A stretch of DNA of 64,000 bases from an uncultured Burkholderiales bacterium (lineage in GTDB: Bacteria; Pseudomonadota; Gammaproteobacteria; Burkholderiales; Burkholderiaceae_C), in the NCBI GenBank assembly GCA_903876885.1, contig CAIRBP010000004.1, forward strand, positions 62,001-126,000, in the 5' to 3' direction. Of the stretch, positions 47,475-56,573 are shown piece after piece. The stretch's first letter is position 1; every line of letters starts with the position of its first letter. Both the position numbers and the translations under genes were made by a program. Under the pieces are notes generated by a model. It did not search any database, was not told the origin of the DNA, and saw nothing but the letters and a program-made list of their open reading frames with translations.

Positions 47475-48638
47475 CTAGCTAACTTGGCGCAGTAACTCTC
47501 TGCCAATGATGAGTTGCTGGATTTGAGTAGTTCCCTCATAAAGACGAAGTAACCGAACATCACGGTAAAACCTCTCCACAGGATACTCATTGATATAGCC
47601 AGCACCGCCATGGACTTGGACTCCTCTATCTGCAATTCGACCGACCATTTCAGTGCAAAACATTTTGGTACACGAAACGCGCATCGATACATCAGTATCA
47701 GATACATTCGCGGACTTAGAGTCATATCGCTGAGCTACCTCTTGAACCAACGACCAACCCGCTAAGAGTTCGGCTTGACTGTCAGCGAGCATGGCCTGGA
47801 TGAGTTGAAACTCCCCAATAGACTTACCAAACTGTTTTCTGTCTTTTGCGTATCGTACGGATTCATTCAAAATACGCTGCGCCATCCCGCAGGCTACGGC
47901 TGAAATATGAAGTCTCCCTCGGTCAAGAACCTTCATGGCCGTCTTAAAACCTTGACCAGGTACACCACCAATAATGTTTGCTGCTGGTACCCTTACATTC
48001 TCTAAAATCACATCGCATGTTTTAGTACCTCTTTGACCCATTTTCTTGTCTGGTTTACCCAGTTGAATACCAGGAAGGTTTGAGGGAACAATAAAGGAAG
48101 AAACTCCTGAGCTACCGGGCCCACCTGTTCGCGCCATAAGCGTAAATGCTCCCGCTCTAGGCGCGTTGGTAATGTAGCGTTTGGTACCGTTTAAGACATA
48201 TTGATCGCCGTCCAAATCAGCTCTAGTTTTGAGGGAGGCAGCATCCGATCCAGCGTCAGGTTCGGTAAGCGCAAAGGACATGATCAACTCACCACTAGCA
48301 ACCTTGGGTAGGTAAAAGGCCTTTTGTTCGGCAGTTCCGTCCATCAAAATGCCTTGAGATCCAATTCCAACATTAGTGCCGAATACAGATCTAAATGCAA
48401 GTGAGGTTTTCCCAAACTCGAACGCCACCCTCACCTCTTGGCTCATTGAGAGCCCTATTCCGCCGAACTCCTCGGGTATGGACAACCCAAAAAGCCCCAT
48501 CGACTTCATATCCTCAACCAAATCGGTTGGAACTTCGTCATACTCTTCAAGATAGTTTTCCTGAGGAACTAACTTTTGGTGAATAAATTTCTCTACGCTT
48601 GAGAGCAATATATCAAATGATTCGCTATCTAATGTCAT
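47475..48638 (-). CDS. acyl-CoA dehydrogenase
   Basis: A 387-residue FAD enzyme of normal length. SFALTEPDAGSDAASLKTRA is the first family signature (~122-141), and the C-terminal signature region includes YINEYPVERFYRDVRLLRLYEG, where the glutamate in LYEGTT is the usual catalytic base, so activity is expected. It desaturates an acyl-CoA and passes electrons to ETF. The chain specificity cannot be told. The BLUF gene lies 30 bases upstream on the same strand, although a functional link is unclear. Confidence 0.95.
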   Translation of the reverse strand: MTLDSESFDILLSSVEKFIHQKLVPQENYLEEYDEVPTDLVEDMKSMGLFGLSIPEEFGGIGLSMSQEVRVAFEFGKTSLAFRSVFGTNVGIGSQGILMDGTAEQKAFYLPKVASGELIMSFALTEPDAGSDAASLKTRADLDGDQYVLNGTKRYITNAPRAGAFTLMARTGGPGSSGVSSFIVPSNLPGIQLGKPDKKMGQRGTKTCDVILENVRVPAANIIGGVPGQGFKTAMKVLDRGRLHISAVACGMAQRILNESVRYAKDRKQFGKSIGEFQLIQAMLADSQAELLAGWSLVQEVAQRYDSKSANVSDTDVSMRVSCTKMFCTEMVGRIADRGVQVHGGAGYINEYPVERFYRDVRLLRLYEGTTQIQQLIIGRELLRQVS

Positions 48639-48668
48639 TAATTTTTTGCTATATACAGCTGGTTAAAT

Positions 48669-49106
48669 TCAAATCTTACTCCACAACATTTTTATCGTTT
48701 GATAAATTTCAACATCAACATCATTTAATTCGTCGAGTATGTCCGTAAATTGCGGAAATGCTTCAGAAAATTCTTTTGCATTAAATAACTTCATCCCCCA
48801 GTCAGGAAATCTGCGTTCTTTAATGCTCGAAATGCTTAACAACTTAATATTTTGATGTCTTCTGTCTTTTTGAATTTTGCCCCATAATTCATCAACAATA
48901 GCCCTCTCACCTTCAATAATTTGACCAAAATAGCCATAATCAAAAAAAAGTATGCCGGTCAATCCCTTTGATCTATTCGAACTAATAGATTTATCAGTGA
49001 TTTCTGACAAATTAAGCAAGTCAAGCTCTTTAGATATTTCGCTAAAGTACTTTAATTCAACTAATTCCCGATTGTTATAAAGCATTTTTCGGAATAGATT
49101 CAACAT
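48669..49106 (-). CDS. BLUF-domain blue-light photoreceptor
   Basis: A 145-residue protein with a single BLUF domain and a short helical tail. The flavin-active residues are present: Y20 in ELKYFS, N44 in SSNRSKGLTG, Q62 in YFGQIIEGE, and the W103/M105 pair in FPDWGM. The arrangement matches short BLUF proteins such as Slr1694, so photochemistry should be intact. It has no output domain (no EAL or cyclase), so it must signal by protein contact. A second ATG at residue 8 is possible. It lies before the acyl-CoA dehydrogenase and after the PACE gene. Confidence 0.93.
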   Translation of the reverse strand: MLNLFRKMLYNNRELVELKYFSEISKELDLLNLSEITDKSISSNRSKGLTGILFFDYGYFGQIIEGERAIVDELWGKIQKDRRHQNIKLLSISSIKERRFPDWGMKLFNAKEFSEAFPQFTDILDELNDVDVEIYQTIKMLWSKI

Positions 49107-49232
49107 TAGTTTAAATTTTAAAATTTATAATAATGATATATTTTAGCACGTCTACTTTTTTTACCATATCCTTTAAACCCACATCATCTTATAACTACGC
49201 TCTAAATTGACAGAGCCTGCAAACAAACTTTA

Positions 49233-49718
49233 TCAGGATTTTTGAACTAACTTTGGTTGTCCGAATAGCGAATCAAATATCCAAGTAAATACAAAAGTTC
49301 CAAACAGAAAAAACACTGTCATCGCAATATCCATAATAAAAGCTTGTGCGTAGCTAATTTCAAACCACCACGCAAATAAAACAACAAAGACCAACAACAA
49401 AGGAATTTCGAATCCTAAAGCGTGCAAAACCCTACGAAAAACTGTTCTATGAGAGGAAATTTGACGATGCTCCCAAATTTCAAACCAATAGTTAAAGAGC
49501 CAATTCCATAAAACAGCTACAACTGACCCTGTAACTGCCATAACGCTTGAATGAGAAATACTCTGATCTGATAGGAATGAGAGTCCAATACTTGAGCATC
49601 CAATAGCCAACAATTCAGAAGTAACTAAAAACAAAACTCGCCTCCTCCACCCCTGTAGCGAATATATTAAGGGATTTTTTAACAGGGTCGTTTGATCTAC
49701 TTGCAATTCATTATCCAA
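49233..49718 (-). CDS. PACE-family efflux protein
   Basis: A 161-residue inner-membrane protein made of two tandem bacterial transmembrane pair domains, four helices in all (about 28-48, 57-77, 100-118, 128-149). Family marks are GWRRRVLFLVTSELLAIG, WNWLFNYWFEIWEHR and FEISYAQAFIMDIAMTVFF. PACE proteins such as AceI export biocides like chlorhexidine and polyamines, driven by protons. It is located between RNB ribonuclease and BLUF genes, with AT-rich spacers. Confidence 0.92.
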   Translation of the reverse strand: MDNELQVDQTTLLKNPLIYSLQGWRRRVLFLVTSELLAIGCSSIGLSFLSDQSISHSSVMAVTGSVVAVLWNWLFNYWFEIWEHRQISSHRTVFRRVLHALGFEIPLLLVFVVLFAWWFEISYAQAFIMDIAMTVFFLFGTFVFTWIFDSLFGQPKLVQKS

Positions 49719-49742
49719 TTATGAAAAACTCAATTTTAAGAA

Positions 49743-51251
49743 TTAGTGTCTAAATTCAAAATCAATATATCCACGCTCTACATTGGTGTGAACCAGTTTT
49801 ACAGAAACGGGATGACCAAGCTCTAAGTGATCGTGAAGACCAATTAACTTTCCTTCTGCGGGTGGAGTGAATATTCGTACCCAATGCCCTACCTCGTTTA
49901 TACCGCTTATTACACCCTTAAAGTTCTTTCCGATATGGGACTGCAATAATAAGGCAGCTTCAGATTTTCTTAATTGACGCTCAACTTTTTTTGAGGCATC
50001 CTCTTGGGTCGTGCAGTGTAGAGCAAGAACCTCTAACTCTGCATCGCTGTAAGGGGAGTTTATTCCTTTTAGGGCGGCTTTTAAAATTCTTTGAGTAATC
50101 AAATCAGGATACCTTCTATTGGGTGCTGTTGAGTGCGCATAGTGCAAAACAGCAAGTCCGAAATGACCAATATTTGATTTATCTTTAGGTCTCTCAAGTA
50201 CATATTCCCCTGAACCCATTAATTTAACAATTACCAAAGATAGATCCGGAAAAGTGAGCGGCTGAGCTTGGTGTCTTTTAGCCAAAAAACGCTCTAATGC
50301 AGAGGAGTCTGCAGAGCTTGGGAGATGCTCTCCGTATTGAGCCGCTACTTTCACAATCCTTTGCCATTTCTCAGGGGATCTGACCACACGCCTGATACAG
50401 GAGTATCCCTTGTTGCTTAAAAACCGGGCAATACATCCGTTAGCCGCCACCATAAACTCCTCGATAAGCTGGCGTGCCCGGTTTTGGGGCTGCTCTTGAA
50501 GTTCATCTATGAGGTTGTTTTTAAATACTGCTCTTGGTTGAATGGAGTGAAACTCCAAAGCACCGTTTGCGTGCCTCAGTGCTCTTAATTTCTGAGCCCA
50601 TTTATCTTGATCTTTAAGTTGTTGATCTAAATTGTGAATTCGCCTAGCAGCCTCGGGCAATGGTCCTTTATTTTCTAACCAATCTGAGACTGCGTCATAG
50701 GCAAGTTTGCACTGATTTATTACCTTAGATCTGTAAATGGAGAATCCGAGTTCATGACCATTGTGATCAAAATGCATTTCACAAACCAAAGCAAGTCTTG
50801 GAACATTAAAGTTCAAAGAGGTCAGATCCGTGCTTAATTCATCAGGTAACATCGGAAATACACGAGCAGATGTGTACACAGAAGTCGTATTATCTTTTGC
50901 GTGCTGATCGATAGGAGTATTACGGGGAACCAATGAGTCCACATCGGCAATTGCAACCATTACCACCAAAGACCCATCTTTAAGTGGCCTGCAAACGGTA
51001 AGTTGATCAAGGTCTTTTGAGTCGTCATTATCGATTGAGCACCATAACAAATCTGTTTGATCCTGGATATCATCATTTTGCGCTTCAAATTTAGTAGCTT
51101 GATCGATTACATGATCGACAGCTATATTTTGAATTAACTTTAATTGCTCCAATACAGCAGAACTAAAGTCTGGTTTGAGCCCATGATCAAGCATCGCTGT
51201 ATAAGCGATAGCAGACAAGCTTTCACGGTGATTCTTATAATGGTTACTCAT
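49743..51251 (-). CDS. RNB-domain exoribonuclease (RNase II/R type, lacking N-terminal cold-shock domains)
   Basis: A 502-residue cytoplasmic enzyme. The catalytic RNB motif with clustered aspartates is SIDNDDSKDLDQL, followed by VVMVAIADVDSLVPRNTPID and the conserved HSTAPNRRYPDLITQR (about residue 385). A C-terminal S1-like domain follows (FKGVISGINEVGHWVRIFTP). RNase II is ~640 residues; here the N-terminal cold-shock domains are largely missing. Start ATG 51251 is preferred over 51338, which would overlap the upstream gene by 62 bases. It degrades RNA 3' to 5'. Confidence 0.87.
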   Translation of the reverse strand: MSNHYKNHRESLSAIAYTAMLDHGLKPDFSSAVLEQLKLIQNIAVDHVIDQATKFEAQNDDIQDQTDLLWCSIDNDDSKDLDQLTVCRPLKDGSLVVMVAIADVDSLVPRNTPIDQHAKDNTTSVYTSARVFPMLPDELSTDLTSLNFNVPRLALVCEMHFDHNGHELGFSIYRSKVINQCKLAYDAVSDWLENKGPLPEAARRIHNLDQQLKDQDKWAQKLRALRHANGALEFHSIQPRAVFKNNLIDELQEQPQNRARQLIEEFMVAANGCIARFLSNKGYSCIRRVVRSPEKWQRIVKVAAQYGEHLPSSADSSALERFLAKRHQAQPLTFPDLSLVIVKLMGSGEYVLERPKDKSNIGHFGLAVLHYAHSTAPNRRYPDLITQRILKAALKGINSPYSDAELEVLALHCTTQEDASKKVERQLRKSEAALLLQSHIGKNFKGVISGINEVGHWVRIFTPPAEGKLIGLHDHLELGHPVSVKLVHTNVERGYIDFEFRH

Positions 51252-51276
51252 AATCCAAAAAAGATCTACACAATTA

Positions 51277-52026
51277 CTAATCACGAGGAGGTGCAACTGA
51301 AGCACCTTTGATCTGATGTTTGATAAGAGACTGGGCAACGAATTGATTGGACTTCATGTCCTCGACAAATTGAGATAAAACTGAAACCGCCTCATCTCCC
51401 TTAGATTTAGGGCACCCCATAGCCTGTTGAATGACCATAAAACGTCCCGGCAACAAACGCAGGTGACCGATGCGCTCAGCGTCCATCTCCAGTTGTTGTT
51501 TCACCCCTGCGGCTACATCGTATCCGCCTTGAACATAAAAATCGACAACTTTCGGCGATGTATCGGCTCTGAAAATTTTGGCGTTTTTTAGCTCCCGTGT
51601 TAAGTACAGATCATAAGCACTGCCTTTTCCGACTACTACGGTTCTGCCACTGACGTCAACTTCATCATTTGATTTAAGGGGCGAGTCGGCACGAACCAGG
51701 TAACTACCCTCAATCAGAATATAGGCCGAAGTAAACTTAATCCCCTCTCCACGCAAAGGATCAATTGCGAAAAATCCAATATCTGCTTGATCATTAGTAA
51801 CTGCATCAACCGACTTACCAGCAGCGTCAAATACCACGAGTTCAAGTTCAACACCGAGTCGATTTGCAAATGCGTTCGCCAAATCCACTGATACGCCAAC
51901 AGGTGCACCACTAATTGGGTCCTTACCTGCCAAAATCGGATTACCCTGGTTTATGGAAGCTCTAAGCTTTCCCTTGGGTGTGAACGCCTTAATGACTTCA
52001 TTAGAAATTGAAATGGAATTGGCCAT
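51277..52026 (-). CDS. SBP_bac_3-type solute-binding protein without signal peptide
   Basis: A 249-residue protein with the polar amino acid binding fold: PKGKLRASINQGNPILAG at the start, VGVSVDLANAFANRLGVELE and VDAVTNDQADIGFFAIDPLR. A strong Shine-Dalgarno AGGAGGT (complement of 52031-52037) selects the ATG at 52026; the longer frame to 52122 is rejected. From that start no leader exists, unlike ABC receptors, so the protein is probably cytoplasmic, and possibly an enzyme or sensor of the fold. It follows the amidohydrolase gene by 26 bases. Confidence 0.85.
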   Translation of the reverse strand: MANSISISNEVIKAFTPKGKLRASINQGNPILAGKDPISGAPVGVSVDLANAFANRLGVELELVVFDAAGKSVDAVTNDQADIGFFAIDPLRGEGIKFTSAYILIEGSYLVRADSPLKSNDEVDVSGRTVVVGKGSAYDLYLTRELKNAKIFRADTSPKVVDFYVQGGYDVAAGVKQQLEMDAERIGHLRLLPGRFMVIQQAMGCPKSKGDEAVSVLSQFVEDMKSNQFVAQSLIKHQIKGASVAPPRD

Positions 52027-52030
52027 AAGT

Positions 52031-52037
52031 GACCTCC
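52031..52037 (-). promoter_or_regulatory. strong Shine-Dalgarno for the solute-binding protein
   Basis: AGGAGGT on the minus strand lies four to five bases before the ATG at 52026, and is within the upstream amidohydrolase gap. It decides the start against an upstream in-frame ATG. Confidence 0.8.
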
Positions 52038-52052
52038 TGTAAAAATTGAAAT

Positions 52053-52964
52053 TTAAAAGTCGTATAAAACTGAAGGGTTGGTGACAAGTATTTTGGTCAA
52101 TTCTGAGCCTGTATTCGTCCAAGTACTCAGGCGGTTTAAAGCTGACCCATCATTGATGGCTTGAAAAGCCTCTATCTCCTCGACGTTTCTTTTATGCCCA
52201 GGTTTAGCGCCACCTGGATGAGGCCAATCGGTTCCCCAAACTAAACGGTCTACATTAGTGCTGATCAAAGCCTTGGCTAACGCTTTAACCGATGGAGCAT
52301 CAGGATTACTAGAAATTCTGTAAGGTGCAGAGAGTTTTAACCACGTGCGGCCACTCGCAAGAAGATCAAATAACACCGATAGTCCCTCTTGCTCAAGACC
52401 TAGGTCTGGATTGACCAGACAAAAATGATCAATCACCAAAGGTAGCGTCATAGTCTTTATGAACTTAGCAAGAGAGACCAATACTTCAAGACGAGTAAAA
52501 ATTTGTATATGCCATCCCAATGGTGAAACCAATTTTTGTGTGTACTCTAGGGCCTGTATCGCGAGTAGTGGATCCTTTAACCCAAATGTCTCAAGATTAA
52601 TTCTTACTCCTCTTACACCGACTTGGTGCATGCTATGGAGTTGAGCCTCGGTAAATGTGCGATCAATCACGGCCACGCCTCTTGCGCGCTCAGGACCTAG
52701 TATCTTTAATGCATTAAGAGTGCACCTGTTGTCTGTACCGTAAGTACTTGGATGAACTATCACAACTTTGTCCACCTTCAAAGCCTCGTGCAAACGGTTA
52801 AGATCATCAATTGACGCATCACCAGGTGTGTAACTGCGGTTGGCGTCATAGGGGAATTCACCTTTCGGGCCAAAAACATGCGTATGACAATCAACTGATC
52901 CGGCAGGAGGTTCAAACGTTAATTCATCGTGGATGATATTCAGTATAGGTTGAGAAGAATTCAT
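52053..52964 (-). CDS. amidohydrolase (2-pyrone-4,6-dicarboxylate hydrolase-like)
   Basis: A 303-residue TIM-barrel hydrolase. The first metal motif is VDCHTHVFGP (~24-33), a central histidine is in VIDHFCLVNP, and the terminal aspartate is in WGTDWPHPG. The family includes LigI, which opens 2-pyrone-4,6-dicarboxylate in protocatechuate 4,5-cleavage. The pathway partners are not in the window, so the substrate stays open. It is divergent from the dehydrogenase gene (132 bases). Confidence 0.9.
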   Translation of the reverse strand: MNSSQPILNIIHDELTFEPPAGSVDCHTHVFGPKGEFPYDANRSYTPGDASIDDLNRLHEALKVDKVVIVHPSTYGTDNRCTLNALKILGPERARGVAVIDRTFTEAQLHSMHQVGVRGVRINLETFGLKDPLLAIQALEYTQKLVSPLGWHIQIFTRLEVLVSLAKFIKTMTLPLVIDHFCLVNPDLGLEQEGLSVLFDLLASGRTWLKLSAPYRISSNPDAPSVKALAKALISTNVDRLVWGTDWPHPGGAKPGHKRNVEEIEAFQAINDGSALNRLSTWTNTGSELTKILVTNPSVLYDF

Positions 52965-53096
52965 TTTGACAATAACTTAAGTAGACGTATCAGACGGATA
53001 ATCGGTAGGGTTTGTGAATAAAATATCACTCTTTAAGGTAGCGATGCACAACAGTGGGCGCATTTCATTCTAACCCCGCATTTTGAATGGTTTTTT

Positions 53097-54158
53097 ATGA
53101 AAATAATAGTTTTACCCGGAGACGGAATTGGTCCTGAGACCATGGCCGCAACAGTAGAAGTTCTGCAAACCGTAAACAAACGCTTTGATCTAGCCCTTGA
53201 GCTCGATCACGATATAGCGGGGCATGAGAGTTTAAAGAAGCACGGCTCAACGGTAACCGATATTCTTCTTGAGAAAGTACGCAATGCGGATGGCCTCATG
53301 CTCGGACCAATGTCTACTTATGACTTTAAGGATGAATCCAAAGGAGAGATTAATCCATCCAAGTTTTTCAGGAAAAGTCTAGATCTTTATGCCAATATCA
53401 GACCCGCCAAAACTTATTCAGGACTGCCTAATAAAGTTGGAGCCTTTGATTTAATAGTTGTACGTGAGAATACCGAGGGTTTTTACGCGGACAGGAACAT
53501 CGAGTCCGGTGCAAGTGAGATGCTTATCACACCTGATGTGGTGATCTCATTAAGAAGGATTACAAGACTTTGCTGTGAGCGAATCGCAAGAACTGCGTTT
53601 GAATTGGCACAAACACGACGTAAAAAAGTTACTATTGTTCATAAAGCAAATGTTCTTAAAATTGCAGATGGTATGTTTATCGATATTTGCAAAGCAGTTG
53701 GTAACGACTACCCTGGTATACAAATAGACGATTTCATCGTCGATGCCATGATGGCTCATGTCGTCCGCGCTCCAGATAAGTTTGATGTAATAGTCACTAC
53801 TAATATGTTTGGGGACATTTTGTCTGACTTAACCTCAGAGCTATCTGGTAGTCTTGGTTTAGCGGGCTCATTGAATGCAGGTACTCAATACGCGATGGGA
53901 CAAGCTGCCCATGGCTCTGCCCCTGACATAGCAGGACGCGATATTGCAAATCCGATGTCCCTTATCTTATCTGCCGGTATGCTTCTGGGTTGGTGCGGAC
54001 AACAGAAAAAGAGCTCTGCACTATTACAGGCCAGTAAGGCAATCGAGCGCGCATCCGAGCGTATCGTAAAAGATGGTCAAGTAACGCGAGATGTTGGAGG
54101 TAACTTGGGTACCCAAGCTGTAGGGAAAGCGATCGCGAAATGTTTGCAAACTATTTAA
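53097..54158 (+). CDS. isocitrate/isopropylmalate dehydrogenase family protein
   Basis: A 353-residue NAD(P)-dependent decarboxylating dehydrogenase. GDGIGPE (8-14), VVRENTEGFYADRN and the metal/cofactor block TNMFGDILSDLTSELSGSLG are present. Family members include LeuB, isocitrate and tartrate dehydrogenases. Its position directly before a Bug-type receptor gene (19 bases) and next to a pyrone-hydrolase-like gene suggests a catabolic hydroxy-acid substrate rather than leucine synthesis. This is inference. Confidence 0.93.
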   Translation: MKIIVLPGDGIGPETMAATVEVLQTVNKRFDLALELDHDIAGHESLKKHGSTVTDILLEKVRNADGLMLGPMSTYDFKDESKGEINPSKFFRKSLDLYANIRPAKTYSGLPNKVGAFDLIVVRENTEGFYADRNIESGASEMLITPDVVISLRRITRLCCERIARTAFELAQTRRKKVTIVHKANVLKIADGMFIDICKAVGNDYPGIQIDDFIVDAMMAHVVRAPDKFDVIVTTNMFGDILSDLTSELSGSLGLAGSLNAGTQYAMGQAAHGSAPDIAGRDIANPMSLILSAGMLLGWCGQQKKSSALLQASKAIERASERIVKDGQVTRDVGGNLGTQAVGKAIAKCLQTI

Positions 54159-54177
54159 GAAATCAACAGGGAAATTT

Positions 54178-55161
54178 ATGAATTTATTCAATCGCCTCCT
54201 CAAAATAATCAGTTTCTCATTTCTTGTTTTGCTAGTGATCACATCCTCACATAGCTACGCCGATACCTACCCAAGCAAGCCGATACGTTTTGTGATCCCA
54301 AATCCAGCAGGTGGGCTGCCAGATACTGTTGCAAGAATCTATGCGCAGCGCCTCTCCGAGAGATTAGGCCAGGCAGTAACGGTTGACAATCATCCGGGAG
54401 CAAATGGTGTGCTTGCGTGTCAATCTGTTATGACCTCCGCCAAGGATGGCTATACTTTTTTAGTCTCTGACGGCTCAACTTTCTCTGTCAATCCCCGTCT
54501 TTATACAAATCTCAGCTATGATTTGAAGAGAGATTTTGTCGAAGTATCTCTTGCTGCACGGGCGCCCCTTTACCTTGCCGTTCACCCCAGGGTCAAAGCA
54601 AATACTCTTAAAGAATTAATAGCATATATAAAAGCCAATCCAGGAACCCTTACCTACGGCTCTAGCGGAATTGGTAGTACCCATCACTTAAGTATGGAAG
54701 CCCTAAAAACAGCACTAAACTTAGATATAACTCATGTGCCTTATAAAGGTTCTGGACAATCGGTTCCTGCTCTTGTAGGCGGACAAGTCGATATGCTGTT
54801 TGCTGCACTGCCCTCTCTATCCGGATTCGTCAAAACGGGGCAAGTGAAATTAATCGCTAGCAATGCGGCTCGTCGATCATCACAGGAACCCAATACACCC
54901 ACTATCTCCGAGCTCGTCAAGGGCTATGACTTCTCACCCACGATTGGGGTGTTTGCTGCAAAGGGAACGCCCCAAGCTGCGATTGATAAGTTGAGTGCTG
55001 AAATAGCAGCAATTGCAAAAAGCGGAGAGGTTGCCCCACTGTTTGCAACAGCAGGGATTGATCCCGTGGGTAGCACCCCTCAAGAGTTTGAGCGTGCCTT
55101 AGCCGAGGAAATAGAGAAGATTGGCAAGGCAGTCACTGCAGCTGGTATCAAAGCGGAATAA
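54178..55161 (+). CDS. Bug/TctC family periplasmic solute receptor
   Basis: A 327-residue exported binding protein: signal peptide 1-29 (LLVITSSHSYA-DTYPS), then PSKPIRFVIPNPAGGLPDTV, VDNHPGANGVLACQSV and ALKTALNLDITHVPYKGSGQ, typical of the Bordetella uptake gene family. These bind carboxylates with two loop water networks. TctAB permease genes are not adjacent, as for most Bug receptors. It is co-transcribed with the dehydrogenase gene and convergent with the ModA-like gene. Confidence 0.94.
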   Translation: MNLFNRLLKIISFSFLVLLVITSSHSYADTYPSKPIRFVIPNPAGGLPDTVARIYAQRLSERLGQAVTVDNHPGANGVLACQSVMTSAKDGYTFLVSDGSTFSVNPRLYTNLSYDLKRDFVEVSLAARAPLYLAVHPRVKANTLKELIAYIKANPGTLTYGSSGIGSTHHLSMEALKTALNLDITHVPYKGSGQSVPALVGGQVDMLFAALPSLSGFVKTGQVKLIASNAARRSSQEPNTPTISELVKGYDFSPTIGVFAAKGTPQAAIDKLSAEIAAIAKSGEVAPLFATAGIDPVGSTPQEFERALAEEIEKIGKAVTAAGIKAE

Positions 55162-55202
55162 GGACCCAGCAGCATTCAGGCTCAGCCTTTTTCCGCTAGC
55201 TA

Positions 55203-55991
55203 TTAACGTCCAGCAATTGAGTCCAGACCAGTTTTGCGAATTATCGGTTGCACTTCGCTAGAGCTGAGGTAGCTAAGGAATTTTCTTGCTGATTCAACAT
55301 GTGTTGAAGTCGAGACAATAGCCGCAGAATATAAGGTTTCCTTTTGAACATCTGGGCTTAATTTGCCAATAATGTCCAAGCCCTTAATGGGTAAGAGTTC
55401 ACTGTATTGCTGAAATCCGATTTCAGCTTGCCCGCTTGCTACAACCTCGCCTACCGGCACGGCTGGTATTTGTCTAGCTTTGTCTTTCAGCTCTTTAGCA
55501 ATACCTAAACGTGGGAATAATTCATTAGAGAGGTACTCGCCGCTTGCACTGTCAGAATAGGCAATGGATTTTGCAGCTAAGAGTGTTTTAGTGAGAGCCT
55601 CTTTGTTACTGATATCTGGCTTAGGCGCGCCTTCCTTAACTGCAGCGGCAATCAAAGAACGAGCAAGAACAACCTTTGAGCCTTTAAGCAATTTTCCTTG
55701 AGCCATTAATTCGTCCAAAGAGCTGCCGACCATGATAACCACATCTACTTTCTCACCGCGATCTAAACGCTTTGGAATAGCATTTGTGGTCTCGCCCATT
55801 GAGGGACCCCTTTGCATCTCTATCTTTATATCGGGATTGTTTTTTAGAAAAGGGCCGGACAGGTCTAAGTAAGCCTGCGCAAAACCACCAGAGGTGACAA
55901 CAAGAAGTTCCTCAGCATTTACAGAAATTGCCTGTGCAAAAAAGCCAAGGAATAAAGCCACACTTAAAAGAGATTTACAAATACCGCGCAT
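55203..55991 (-). CDS. ModA-like molybdate/solute-binding protein
   Basis: A 262-residue exported protein of the type II binding fold: signal peptide 1-26, then ELLVVTSGGFAQAYLDLSGP, KVDVVIMVGSSLDELMAQG and SGQAEIGFQQYSELLPIKGL. It resembles ModA (molybdate-binding), but no modBC is adjacent, and such orphan proteins can bind other anions. A dependence of the two molybdenum hydroxylases in the window on molybdate makes the idea attractive, but it is unproven. Confidence 0.85.
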   Translation of the reverse strand: MRGICKSLLSVALFLGFFAQAISVNAEELLVVTSGGFAQAYLDLSGPFLKNNPDIKIEMQRGPSMGETTNAIPKRLDRGEKVDVVIMVGSSLDELMAQGKLLKGSKVVLARSLIAAAVKEGAPKPDISNKEALTKTLLAAKSIAYSDSASGEYLSNELFPRLGIAKELKDKARQIPAVPVGEVVASGQAEIGFQQYSELLPIKGLDIIGKLSPDVQKETLYSAAIVSTSTHVESARKFLSYLSSSEVQPIIRKTGLDSIAGR

Positions 55992-56092
55992 AAACAGACT
56001 CCCAAAACAGAATTGATATTCTGCGATTCTAGCGTTAGGAATTTGTCTGTGGCAGCAAACAGTGGTAATACGGGTCTAGCCGAACGAACAAT

Positions 56093-56338
56093 TTAAGCTT
56101 GGACGTTAATACGGTGCAGATGTTGGACCGTTTTAGTACTGGTTGAGACCGGCTTTGGAGGGACTCCGTTGCCGCCGGCTTGGGGCAATTTGGTGGCCGC
56201 ATTCTTCTCAGCAACGGTGGGTTGTTCGACTTTGGGTTGCGGCATTAGACGAGAGGCCTGATTCTGTGCAGACGCTTGGGGCTTGGTCTGCATGGTTTGA
56301 AGCGCACTTGTGGAGGATGAGATGGACATTGCACTCAT
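56093..56338 (-). CDS. small low-complexity protein, function unknown
   Basis: An 81-residue frame rich in Ser, Gln, Thr, Pro and Ala, with no hydrophobic segment or cysteine. It starts MSAMSISSSTSALQTMQTK. No Shine-Dalgarno is clear before the ATG at 56338. Composition looks protein-like but no family is recognised. It lies between the ModA-like gene and the divergent CMD gene. It may be real; alternative overlapping frames in the opposite strand are less likely. Confidence 0.4.
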   Translation of the reverse strand: MSAMSISSSTSALQTMQTKPQASAQNQASRLMPQPKVEQPTVAEKNAATKLPQAGGNGVPPKPVSTSTKTVQHLHRINVQA

Positions 56339-56573
56339 TAGGCTATGACTTTATAAAGATTTCTTTACCACGTGATGCCGAAATAATCTACATCAGTTAC
56401 ACGATACAAATTAGAACACGAATTTCAGAAAAATGCAAAAGGTCGCAATTAAGTTGAAAACTTAGTGGAATATGCCGTTTAGGGTTAATACTGCTGATTT
56501 ATTCAAGAAAATTGAGCATAGTCAAGGTAGCAAAGTTCGCTCCCTTTTATTCAATTCAAATTGACAAAATTCC

